Notes under the pieces: model-generated
Databases searched by the model: none
Seen by the model: the letters and a program-made list of their open reading frames with translations, nothing else
What the model was told of the DNA's origin: nothing
Shown here: piece by piece, positions 1-6,734 of the stretch
Position numbering within the stretch: the stretch's first letter is position 1
How the letters are laid out: each line of letters starts with the position of its first letter
Program-made: the position numbers and the translations under genes
From: Ferruginibacter sp.
GTDB lineage: Bacteria; Bacteroidota; Bacteroidia; Chitinophagales; Chitinophagaceae
DNA length: 32,005 nucleotides
NCBI GenBank assembly: GCA_013141435.1
Contig: JABFQZ010000030.1
Coordinates: 1 to 32,005 of the forward strand
Reading direction: 5' to 3'

Positions 1-48
1 GTTCTTTATGACTTTCTTTTACGATTATTAACTTTGGTTTAGACATTA
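1..48 (-). CDS. 5' end of an unidentified gene, cut by the window edge
   Basis: Reading leftward from an ATG at 48-46, the frame stays open to the window edge and encodes MSKPKLIIVKESHKE. Sixteen codons are too few to name a family. The start lies just after a 10-bp inverted repeat at 58-67 and 97-106, which could be part of its control region or the end of a mobile element. It is transcribed in the same direction as the HlyD gene upstream of it. This could also be a chance open frame. Confidence 0.3.
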
Positions 49-57
49 TATTTATAG

Positions 58-106
58 TTTAGTCCAAAAATAAGAAAAAAAATCCAATCAAACAAATTGG
101 ACTAAA
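58..106. repeat. 10-bp inverted repeat
   Basis: TTTAGTCCAA at 58-67 is matched exactly in inverted form by TTGGACTAAA at 97-106, with a 29-base A-rich spacer. It lies between the HlyD gene end (173) and the leftward start at 48. It may be a weak terminator for the export operon, an operator, or the terminal part of an insertion element. Confidence 0.45.
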
Positions 107-172
107 GTTAATTTATAATTGGTATAAGTACGTAATACCAACGAAGGCAAACAAAACAAAGCTTAAGTAGTT

Positions 173-1480
173 TTATTTTTTACTAAACACTGATTTTAAT
201 TCATTGAACAACCTATCGCTCAATTGTAAATTTGCTGTAATAATTTCAGCTTGCGCATTTAAGCCTTCCACAAAATGCAATTGCTTTTTATAATTTGTAA
301 CAAGCCCATTTGGTAAAACAACTTTGGCTATAAAGCCACTATCGGTAGGTATTGAAGAAACAAAATCTAGTTTGGCTTTTATGATACCAAACTCTCGGTA
401 AGGATACGCATTCAATTTCAACAATACTTGTTCTCCTGTTTTTATTTTACCAAAATTTGTTTGTGGAATAAAAACTCGTGCATGGTATTGTGTATTTTCT
501 GGGTTGACAAAACAAACCGTTTGTCCTACTTTTATTTGGCTATTTTCTTGCAAAAATTCTGCAAAAGAAACTTTACCTGCTACTGGTGCTATTAGTAGAA
601 ATTTATTTTTCCAATCATCTAGTTGTGCTTTTAGTGTATTTAAAGCTTGTACAAATATTCCTTTTTGTTGGGCAATGTCGTTTTCTAATTGCGCAATTTC
701 TTTTTCTTTTTCGTGCTTTGTGCTTTCGTTAGTTATGAGCGATAAGTTTATTTGTGGAATAGCCATTGCTTTAGAAATGTATTTACTTTTCTCATTTCTG
801 TATTCAAAATCGGCAATTACTTTTTCATCACTTAAAGTTTTATTGGCATCAAATGTTTTACCTGCAAGGCTTAAATCTTCTTGCTGCATTCTTTTTTGTT
901 CTTCAAGGTTGGCGTGTAGTCTTTGCAAATAACTTACATCTTGCTGCAACATATTTTTCTTTTGCCTATAAAAGCCGTTAGATAAATATTGCTTGTATGT
1001 ATTAAATGCTTGCATAAAAACTTGGTAAGACTGCTGTACTTCTCCTAAATTTTTATATGTCGATGATAACCCACTTAAATCATTTGCAGTAATGTTGTTT
1101 TGTGCATTATCTATAACTTGAGAGAGTGCAATAACTTCATTGTGCAAAGCTCTACTTTCCAAAAAGCCAATGATATCATTTTCGTTTACCATTTTGCCTT
1201 CTGCCACCGAAAGATTTACTAGCTTACCTTCTGACCTTGCTTTTACTTCTTTGGGTGCATTAAGAGAAGTAAATGTGGCATTGACATTTACCACATCTGG
1301 GTAACTAATAAAAAAAGTAGTAGCAAGCATGGTAGCTATAATAGCAAGAAAAAGTATAATTCCGTTTCTTACAATCCAACTTGGCTTTTGCGAAATTATT
1401 TCTTGTACTTCGGTGGAAAGTAGTTTTATGTTGCCTTCGTTATTTGTAGGGAGATTAGGGGTCGTAATTATTTGTGGCAT
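173..1480 (-). CDS. HlyD-family membrane fusion protein of peptide exporter
   Basis: This 435-residue protein is a periplasmic adaptor (membrane fusion protein) that should bridge the inner-membrane ABC exporter encoded just upstream to an outer-membrane channel. One membrane segment lies at about residues 38-60 after a short cytoplasmic tail. A biotinyl-lipoyl-like half follows (about 75-110), then a long helical, Gln/Lys/Glu-rich region (about 110-295) that fits an alpha-hairpin coiled coil. The returning lipoyl half contains LLIAPVAGKVSF, and a beta-barrel region closes the protein. The start is an ATG at 1480. It is last in the leftward run, 138 bases after the ABC gene, and both probably act on the 6457-6651 peptide. 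No outer-membrane TolC partner is encoded in this window. Length and layout are ordinary for bacteriocin-type exporters of Bacteroidota. Confidence 0.85.
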   Translation of the reverse strand: MPQIITTPNLPTNNEGNIKLLSTEVQEIISQKPSWIVRNGIILFLAIIATMLATTFFISYPDVVNVNATFTSLNAPKEVKARSEGKLVNLSVAEGKMVNENDIIGFLESRALHNEVIALSQVIDNAQNNITANDLSGLSSTYKNLGEVQQSYQVFMQAFNTYKQYLSNGFYRQKKNMLQQDVSYLQRLHANLEEQKRMQQEDLSLAGKTFDANKTLSDEKVIADFEYRNEKSKYISKAMAIPQINLSLITNESTKHEKEKEIAQLENDIAQQKGIFVQALNTLKAQLDDWKNKFLLIAPVAGKVSFAEFLQENSQIKVGQTVCFVNPENTQYHARVFIPQTNFGKIKTGEQVLLKLNAYPYREFGIIKAKLDFVSSIPTDSGFIAKVVLPNGLVTNYKKQLHFVEGLNAQAEIITANLQLSDRLFNELKSVFSKK

Positions 1481-1559
1481 TTTTCTTAATTAATAATTTG
1501 TAATGAATAATTAATAATATTTTCTAATTGCAAAAACATTTCCAACTTCACTTTAACAA

Positions 1560-1618
1560 TCTTGTGTTTCCTGTCTAGCATCTCCTGTCTCAATACTCAA
1601 TACTAATATCTCAATACT
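1560..1618. repeat. CTCAATACT-type intergenic repeat
   Basis: The spacer between the ABC exporter and HlyD genes carries the word TCAATACT three times within about 30 bases, following near-repeats of CTGTCTAGCATCTC and CTCCTGTCTC. A related sequence in inverted form (TTAGTATTGAGATGTTA) lies at 27248-27264 just after the large adhesin gene. This looks like a dispersed intergenic repeat rather than an operator. Confidence 0.4.
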
Positions 1619-3826
1619 TTATTCCCCCAACTCCAATTGATTCCTTACCAGCGTAAAGTATTCCCCTTTTAATTGTATCAACCCCGCATGAGTGCCAACT
1701 TCTGTAATCATTCCTTTATTTAACACTACTATTTGGTCTGCATTTTTTACAGTGCTTAATCTATGTGCTACTACAATTACGGTTCGGTTTTGAAAAAACT
1801 CTCCAAGGTTTTTCATAATTACCTTTTCGTTATTGGCATCTAAACTATTGGTAGCCTCATCAAAGAAAATATAATCAGAATTTTTATACACAGCTCGTGC
1901 GATTAATATGCGTTGTTTTTGCCCAGCACTTACCCCTACACCTTCGGTACCTATTTTTGTATTAAACCCAAGTGGTAGGCTTTCAATAAATTCTAAAATA
2001 TTGGCAGTAACTGCTGCTTGTTTAAGTTTTGTAGTATCTATAGTTTCATCGCCTACAGCAATGTTGGCGGCAATACTATCATTAAATATAAAACTCTCCT
2101 GCATTACCACTCCAATGGCTTTGCGCCAAGTTTTGTGGCTTAGATTTTCTATATCATTGCCGCCAACTTTTACATTACCTTTTTGAGGGGCATAAAATTT
2201 CAATAGCAATTTTAATAATGTTGTTTTGCCACTTCCACTTGTGCCAACGATAGCCGTCGTTTTTCCATTTGGTATAATAAGGTTTATGTTTTTTAAAACT
2301 GCATCGTTGCCAGCACCTGAGTATGTGAAGGAAACATTGGATAGTTCAATTGTTTTATCGGTAGGTAGTGTATTGCTTAATAATTTATCCGAGGGTTCTT
2401 CATCTGACAGCGAATGTATTTCATTCAATCTATCTAAACTTATTTTTGCAAGCTGCCAACTTTGTACAAAGCTTATTATTTGTTCTATTGGCCCGTTTAG
2501 CTGACCTATGATGTATTGTATGGCAAGCATTCCGCCGAGTGTCATACCGCCTTCATGGTTAATAACTGCTTTTGCGGCTAAGAAAGTAATAAAAATATTT
2601 TTGCCTTCGTTTATAAAAAACGCACCAGTTTGTTGCCATTGGTTTAACGCAAGCCCCTTCATACCTAGCCTAAAGGTGCGTGCCTGCAAGCGTTCCCACT
2701 GCCAGCGTTTTGGTTTTTCGCAGCCATGCAGTTTTATTTCTTGCATGCCTTGCACTATCTCCATGGTTTTACTTTGCTCTGCTGCGGCTATGTCAAATTG
2801 TTTATAGTCTAAGGTTTTTCTTTTTTTAAGAAAAATAAATATCCATAAAATGTATAAAACAGATGCGCCTGCAAATACGGCAAATATGCCTGTATTGTAC
2901 ATGGCAAGTACTACCGAAAATATAACCAAATTAAACAAAGAAAAAAGCGTGGATAGCGATGTACCCGTAAGAAAATTTTGTATGCGACTGTGGTCATTCA
3001 TACGCTGCATAATATCACCAGTTTTTTTACTATCAAAATAGCTTACTGGCAGCTTCATTAGTTTTATTAAAAAATCGGTGAGTATGCTAATGTTTATACG
3101 ACTACTGATGTGGTACAATATCCAGCTTCTAATAAAATCTACGCTTAGCCTGCCTGCAAAGAGTGCAAGCTGTGCAAATAATACTACATATACGAAGGGG
3201 AGATTACCCGTATTTACACCAGTATCTATTACACTTTGTGTAAGAAAGGGTAATATTAATTGCAACAAACTACCTAGTAATAAACCAAGCATAAGTTGTA
3301 CAATTAGTTTCTTATAAGGAAACAAATAGGAAACAATGCTACCAAAGCCTTTGCTTTTTTGTTCGATATAATCATCGTTGTATTGGTTGTTGTAAAAGAG
3401 TGGGGTGGGTTCGAGACTTAACGCAATACCTGTCTTTTCATTATGTTCAATATGGCTTAGCCATTGTTTTACAAATTCTACTTCTGTATATTTTAATAAT
3501 GATTTACCTGGGTCTGAAATATAATATGCATTCTTTTTTATTTTGTACAACACTACAAAATGATTTTGCGACCAGTGTAAAATACAAGGCAGTTTAATAT
3601 TTTCCTTTAAATCGTTTAAAGATAACTGCAATGCTTGTGTACGAAAACCAATTTTTTCTGCGGCATCACTAATGCCTAAAATGTTTACGCCTTCTTTACC
3701 TATTTCTGTTAGCTTTCGCAGTTTTTCTGTGCTAAAGTTGCGGCCATAGTGTTTGCATATAATGTACAGGCACGAGGGACCGCAGTCCATTTGATTACGT
3801 TGGAGGAAGTGAGGGAAGGTGTTCAA
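1619..3826 (-). CDS. C39-peptidase ABC exporter for double-glycine-leader peptides
   Basis: This 735-residue inner-membrane protein should both cut the leader after Gly-Gly and pump the mature peptide out. An N-terminal C39 peptidase domain (about 1-125) has Cys15 in QMDCGPSCL, His89 in QNHFVVLY and Asp105 in YISDPG. An ABC transmembrane domain (about 160-460) follows, then an ATPase domain with Walker A GTSGSGKTT (528-536), Q-loop Gln576, signature VSAGQ (632-636, usually LSGGQ), Walker B YIFFDEA (652-658) and switch His688. Length matches the family. The start used is a TTG at 3826, because a stop codon lies two codons upstream and the next ATG (Met13) would remove the segment before the catalytic Cys. 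Its likely substrate is the 64-residue peptide at 6457-6651. It is separated from the TlpA gene by an opposite-strand toxin-antitoxin pair, so it probably has its own promoter. Confidence 0.92.
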   Translation of the reverse strand: MNTFPHFLQRNQMDCGPSCLYIICKHYGRNFSTEKLRKLTEIGKEGVNILGISDAAEKIGFRTQALQLSLNDLKENIKLPCILHWSQNHFVVLYKIKKNAYYISDPGKSLLKYTEVEFVKQWLSHIEHNEKTGIALSLEPTPLFYNNQYNDDYIEQKSKGFGSIVSYLFPYKKLIVQLMLGLLLGSLLQLILPFLTQSVIDTGVNTGNLPFVYVVLFAQLALFAGRLSVDFIRSWILYHISSRINISILTDFLIKLMKLPVSYFDSKKTGDIMQRMNDHSRIQNFLTGTSLSTLFSLFNLVIFSVVLAMYNTGIFAVFAGASVLYILWIFIFLKKRKTLDYKQFDIAAAEQSKTMEIVQGMQEIKLHGCEKPKRWQWERLQARTFRLGMKGLALNQWQQTGAFFINEGKNIFITFLAAKAVINHEGGMTLGGMLAIQYIIGQLNGPIEQIISFVQSWQLAKISLDRLNEIHSLSDEEPSDKLLSNTLPTDKTIELSNVSFTYSGAGNDAVLKNINLIIPNGKTTAIVGTSGSGKTTLLKLLLKFYAPQKGNVKVGGNDIENLSHKTWRKAIGVVMQESFIFNDSIAANIAVGDETIDTTKLKQAAVTANILEFIESLPLGFNTKIGTEGVGVSAGQKQRILIARAVYKNSDYIFFDEATNSLDANNEKVIMKNLGEFFQNRTVIVVAHRLSTVKNADQIVVLNKGMITEVGTHAGLIQLKGEYFTLVRNQLELGE

Positions 3827-3909
3827 TCGCTATATTGTTTGGTAGTTAAATTGAAAAATTGTTACATTGTTAAATAGCTGTTGGGTTATTAAGAATGAGT
3901 TATTTTTAT

Positions 3910-3917
3910 TAAATTTG
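3910..3917 (+). promoter_or_regulatory. Candidate -7 box for the toxin-antitoxin pair
   Basis: TAAATTTG is an exact match to the Bacteroidota -7 consensus TAnnTTTG and lies 15 bases before the antitoxin ATG at 3933. No good -33 TTTG is seen at the usual 19-21 base spacing, so support is modest in such A/T-rich DNA. Confidence 0.3.
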
Positions 3918-3932
3918 TGAAAATGAATTTTT

Positions 3933-4277
3933 ATGACAACGCAAATAATAGTACCTACAAGCAATGTTTTCAACTTGCAAGTAGAAATACCCAAAGATTT
4001 GATTGGTAAAAAAGTATCGGTTAGTTATGAAGTAGATGAAACAACAGAAAACCCAAAAACTACAAATGATAATTTCGTAAAAGCAAGTGATATTTTTAAA
4101 GATTGTAGAGTAAGCCTTAAAGATTTTAAATTTAATAGAGACGAAGCTAACGAGTATGATATTTTTTTTAAAAAAAATAAAATAGATTTTAAAAGAGATA
4201 TTGATGCTTTTTATGATAACATTCATCTTGACATGAGCAATTATAAATTTAACAGAGATGATGCTAACGAAAGATAA
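3933..4277 (+). CDS. Probable antitoxin partner of PIN toxin
   Basis: This 114-residue acidic protein overlaps the downstream PIN-domain gene by 20 bases, which is typical of type II antitoxin-toxin pairs. I do not recognise a named antitoxin family. The first 45 residues look like a compact beta-rich domain (TQIIVPTSNVFNLQVEIP...GKKVSVSYEV), as in AbrB-like or other N-terminal DNA-binding or dimerisation modules. The rest is charged and probably flexible and helical, as expected of a toxin-neutralising tail. The tail holds a repeated motif, KFNRDEANEYD near residue 69 and YKFNRDDANER at the C-terminus. Function is inferred from position, size and overlap. It is opposite in strand to all neighbouring export genes. 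Confidence 0.6.
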   Translation: MTTQIIVPTSNVFNLQVEIPKDLIGKKVSVSYEVDETTENPKTTNDNFVKASDIFKDCRVSLKDFKFNRDEANEYDIFFKKNKIDFKRDIDAFYDNIHLDMSNYKFNRDDANER

Positions 4278-4671
4278 ATGTTTTGTAGATAGTAATATTT
4301 GTTTATACCTGTTAGATATTGTTGATGCTAAAAAAGAAATTGCTAAAACGATTTTAAAAACCAATCCTACTATTTCTACACAAGTTATAAATGAAAATGT
4401 AAATATTTTATTTAAGAAATATAAACATCTTAGCAATATTGAAGTTGTAGCACATACAAAGTTTTTAATGCATAATTGTATTGTTGAAATAATAAATGAG
4501 GGTACAATTGCTAAAGCATTATTTACAAAAGAAAAATACCAATTACAATGGTACGATAGTCTTATAGTTGCCTCTGCACTTGAAGCTAACTGTACCATTT
4601 TATACACCGAAGATATGCACCATGGTTTAATTATAGAAGGTACTCTTAGTATCATAAATCCGTTTATGTAG
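4258..4671 (+). CDS. PIN-domain toxin, VapC-like ribonuclease
   Basis: This 137-residue protein has the PIN nuclease pattern. An N-terminal Asp in KCFVDSNICLYLLD is followed by a Glu in QVINENVNI, then C-terminal acidic residues in WYDSLIVASALEANC and YTEDMHHG. These positions match the metal-binding acidic residues of VapC-type ribonucleases, which cut RNA when freed from their antitoxin. The ATG could be at 4258 or 4261; both lie inside the end of the antitoxin gene, so translation is coupled. The pair splits a leftward export cluster and is followed by a hairpin at 4739-4764 and short repeats, which fits a mobile addiction module. The assignment to PIN is firm from motifs; the exact RNA target is unknown. 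Confidence 0.82.
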   Translation: MMLTKDKCFVDSNICLYLLDIVDAKKEIAKTILKTNPTISTQVINENVNILFKKYKHLSNIEVVAHTKFLMHNCIVEIINEGTIAKALFTKEKYQLQWYDSLIVASALEANCTILYTEDMHHGLIIEGTLSIINPFM

Positions 4672-4738
4672 TTCTAGCTTTTAACTATTTGTACTAGTGT
4701 TTTTATTGTGTATTAAATCATTAACCCTCTCTTACAAC

Positions 4739-4764
4739 CTTTGCTTGGTCTTTTACCAGCAAAG
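4739..4764 (+). terminator. Hairpin after the toxin gene
   Basis: CTTTGCTTGGT (4739-4749) pairs with ACCAGCAAAG (4755-4764) with one bulged base. It lies 67 bases after the PIN stop codon. There is no clean T-tract directly after it, so it may be a terminator or part of a dispersed palindromic repeat. Confidence 0.4.
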
Positions 4765-4853
4765 CCTATTTGTAAAACCCCTTTCCTTTTTTTTACTTTC
4801 TTGGCTCACTAAAGATTGGTCGGCTGGTCACAGACCAAGCCTCGGCTCTCATG

Positions 4854-5035
4854 AGCGGCGATTGTTAGTACCAACAAAGGCGAAGAAGAATAATTAGGCA
4901 CTTTGTACACAAACTTTATCTGTATATTTTTCCTCTAACTCATCCAATTCCTTATGTGAAAGTGTGGCGATTGTTTGTACCAACAAAGGGAACAAAGGCA
5001 AAGATTGTTGTATTAGTACCAACGAAGGCAAAGGG
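4854..5035. repeat. Three copies of a GTACCAACRAAGGC repeat
   Basis: TAGTACCAACAAAGGC (about 4867-4882), TTGTACCAACAAAGGG (about 4975-4990) and TAGTACCAACGAAGGC (about 5013-5028) are near-identical. The first two share a longer left part, GGCGATTGTT-GTACCAACAAAGG. A fourth copy, TAATACCAACGAAGGC, is at about 134-149 beyond the HlyD gene. The first two copies are direct repeats that bracket the thioredoxin fragment at 4897-4968. No gene is apparent in 4672-5053 apart from that fragment. Confidence 0.6.
4897..4968 (-). pseudogene. Fragment of a DsbA/thioredoxin-type gene
   Basis: Read leftward, this stretch encodes ATLSHKELDELEEKYTDKV followed by CVQSA and a stop. It aligns with residues 392-414 of the VKOR-thioredoxin fusion in this window (AKAHVELDKLVEKYPDKVSVQV), the helix just after its CGPC active site. 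The Cys-x-x-Cys itself is missing, and nothing upstream or downstream continues the domain. It is therefore the remnant of a second copy or a relative of that gene. It sits between the exporter and TlpA genes, flanked by direct GTACCAACAAAGG repeats that may have mediated the deletion or insertion. Confidence 0.6.
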
Positions 5036-5053
5036 AAGACAAGATAATATTCT

Positions 5054-6406
5054 TTATTTCTTTATTAATAATTTTGATAATAAATTTTTAAAATTAGGAT
5101 CGCTTGGTTTATAAGCATCCGTATTTATAATTTTACCTTTATTATCAATTAAGAAATATCTTGGGATTGTAGATATATGAAATTGTTTTGCAAATTTTGA
5201 TTCAATACCTCCGACTAGTAAAAAACTATTGTCAATGTTCATCAAATTGGATATTTGATTACTTTCCCATTTCGAAATATTTTCATCAAGTGAAATGAAA
5301 ATAAAATTAATATCTTTTCCTAAGGCAGATTCATTTATTTCTTTAGTAAATTTCATTTCCTCGAGACAAGGTATACACCATGAAGCCCAAAAATCAATAT
5401 ATGTTAACTTTCCTATTTTTTTTTCTAAAATATTTGAAAATATTGCTCCTTTTTTATTAAGTGTAATCAAATCTTGGTTTTTTGACAATGTTTTTTTTGA
5501 TAGGTTGTTATACCTTAGCTTTATTTTTATTTTTTCTATATAACTTTTATTTTGAATATTATAACTAGACAATAAATTTATTGCATGTTTTTCATTTATT
5601 GTATTAGAGTTAATGCTATTCAAAATATACCTAGCTAATAAGAATTCTTTTTCTCTACTCAAAAAATACTTTGTAATAGTATTTGGAACAACAAAATTAT
5701 TTTCATTTTTTGTATAATGTTCAAATAATAATTTTACAGCATCATCAACTAAAAAACTATTATTAAATAAACCACTTGACTTTATGCCATTGTAGAAATT
5801 CTCTAAACTATCCTTGTAGTATAATAATAATTTTGGAGATTCTATATATTTATTGTATAAATTTAATTTATTTTTCACCTTTATAGAATACAAATTTTTG
5901 TTTATGTCTTGATATTCTTTATTTGAAATTTTATTCTTATAATTTTTTAGGAATAAAATTTGATTTAAATATTTTCGTTCGTAATATTGATCTCTTTCAA
6001 TTATAGAAATGAAATTTGTGTTAGATTTTGTAAATATTCCGCTTGGTCTCAAACTGCCAAATATTTTTGTAATATCATAATAGAAGTCATTGTTATTTTT
6101 TATCCTACTTTTATTTAGTATTATTTTATTTTCATATTCTATAATATAAACTGAATCACTCAAATTTGCAGTAATAAAATATTGATTTGAATCAGCAATT
6201 AATATTGTAATTGCTGAATCTATTTGAATCCTTTCTGTAGTATTGGCAGGAATTTTTAATGGAGTTCCATAAGATAGTTCATTTATATAATATGCGTCAA
6301 TTGCTATTGGTAGTGTATTTATTAAAAAAACTTTTTGGCATAGAACAATATTTGAATTAAGTAGTAATATTAAAAGTGTAATTCTATTTTTATTTAAATA
6401 TTTCAT
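5054..6406 (-). CDS. TlpA-like thioredoxin-fold protein, exported
   Basis: This protein (450 residues from the chosen start) is predicted to be exported and to act in disulfide chemistry in the periplasm. An N-terminal signal sequence (MKYLNKNRITLLILLLNSNIVLCQ) precedes a long helical, Asn/Lys-rich region with no motif I recognise. A C-terminal TlpA/AhpC-type thioredoxin domain has FWASWCIPCLEEM with Cys344 and Cys347, and a cis-proline region at STIPRYFLID. I chose the ATG at 6406 because the earlier ATG at 6442 lies inside a hairpin and would place 12 non-signal residues in front of the signal peptide. It follows the precursor-peptide gene directly, so reducing, isomerising or oxidising the peptide's cysteines is its likely task. 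TlpA-type proteins are more often reductants, so it may correct wrong disulfides. Base use is more A/T-rich than its neighbours. Confidence 0.8.
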   Translation of the reverse strand: MKYLNKNRITLLILLLNSNIVLCQKVFLINTLPIAIDAYYINELSYGTPLKIPANTTERIQIDSAITILIADSNQYFITANLSDSVYIIEYENKIILNKSRIKNNNDFYYDITKIFGSLRPSGIFTKSNTNFISIIERDQYYERKYLNQILFLKNYKNKISNKEYQDINKNLYSIKVKNKLNLYNKYIESPKLLLYYKDSLENFYNGIKSSGLFNNSFLVDDAVKLLFEHYTKNENNFVVPNTITKYFLSREKEFLLARYILNSINSNTINEKHAINLLSSYNIQNKSYIEKIKIKLRYNNLSKKTLSKNQDLITLNKKGAIFSNILEKKIGKLTYIDFWASWCIPCLEEMKFTKEINESALGKDINFIFISLDENISKWESNQISNLMNIDNSFLLVGGIESKFAKQFHISTIPRYFLIDNKGKIINTDAYKPSDPNFKNLLSKLLIKK

Positions 6407-6420
6407 ATTATATTTTTTAA

Positions 6421-6443
6421 AATGGGAGTCGAAGACTCCCATT
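6421..6443 (-). terminator. Intercistronic hairpin between peptide and TlpA genes
   Basis: A perfect 10-bp stem, AATGGGAGTC with GACTCCCATT, encloses a 3-base loop. In the direction of transcription it begins 13 bases after the peptide stop codon and is followed by TTTTAAAAAA. Its position suggests partial termination or 3'-end protection, so that more peptide mRNA is made than TlpA mRNA. Confidence 0.65.
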
Positions 6444-6456
6444 ATTTTAGTTAAAT

Positions 6457-6651
6457 TTAAACTTGAGCTTGAGATTCAGCACAAGATGCACAGCACCACA
6501 TTCCTCCCATCCCAGGTGCCGCCGCTATTGCGTCGGCTTTCGATAAATTACATTCATAACCGCTCCAATCTTGACTATGAGCGCAACATCCTGAAGTAGC
6601 CGCATACCCACCTACAACATTTTTCATTTCATCTCTTGATAATTTTTTCAT
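6457..6651 (-). CDS. Double-glycine-leader cysteine-rich peptide precursor
   Basis: This 64-residue precursor has a 15-residue leader MKKLSRDEMKNVVGG, the classic Bacteroidota double-glycine leader that C39 exporters cut after Gly-Gly. The predicted 49-residue core starts YAATSGCCAHSQDWSGYEC and ends CCASCAESQAQV. It holds six cysteines in the pattern CC-x10-C-x20-CC-x2-C, enough for three disulfides, and a flexible GMGG segment. The ATG at 6651 is the only sensible start. It lies between a VKOR-thioredoxin fusion gene upstream and a TlpA-like gene downstream, with a hairpin after its stop. It could be a bacteriocin, a signalling peptide or a modified natural product; no modifying enzyme such as a radical SAM or LanM protein is seen in this window. 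Leader type is certain; activity is unknown. Confidence 0.85.
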   Translation of the reverse strand: MKKLSRDEMKNVVGGYAATSGCCAHSQDWSGYECNLSKADAIAAAPGMGGMWCCASCAESQAQV

Positions 6652-6734
6652 CGTATTAAAATTTAATTGTTTTGTGCAATAGCTTTTGTAAAGGTACTAT
6701 TACTGTTTATCACCTTGTTTCTTTGGCCAAGAAA

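Noticed and set aside
504..932. Open frame of 142 codons on the plus strand inside the HlyD gene
   Set aside because: It is the antisense shadow of a well-supported HlyD coil region, rich in Cys/Ser/Phe from reversed A/T-rich codons, with no domain.
3909..4655. Open frame of 248 codons opposite the antitoxin and toxin genes
   Set aside because: It is nearly all Ile/Phe/Cys/Ser, as expected of antisense A/T-rich DNA, and conflicts with the clear PIN motifs on the other strand.
4697..4897. Open frame of 66 codons after the toxin gene
   Set aside because: It runs across a hairpin and a repeat, has no protein-like motif and no start context.
6407..6442. Upstream ATG for the TlpA-like gene
   Set aside because: The start lies inside the intercistronic hairpin and would mask the signal peptide that begins at 6406.
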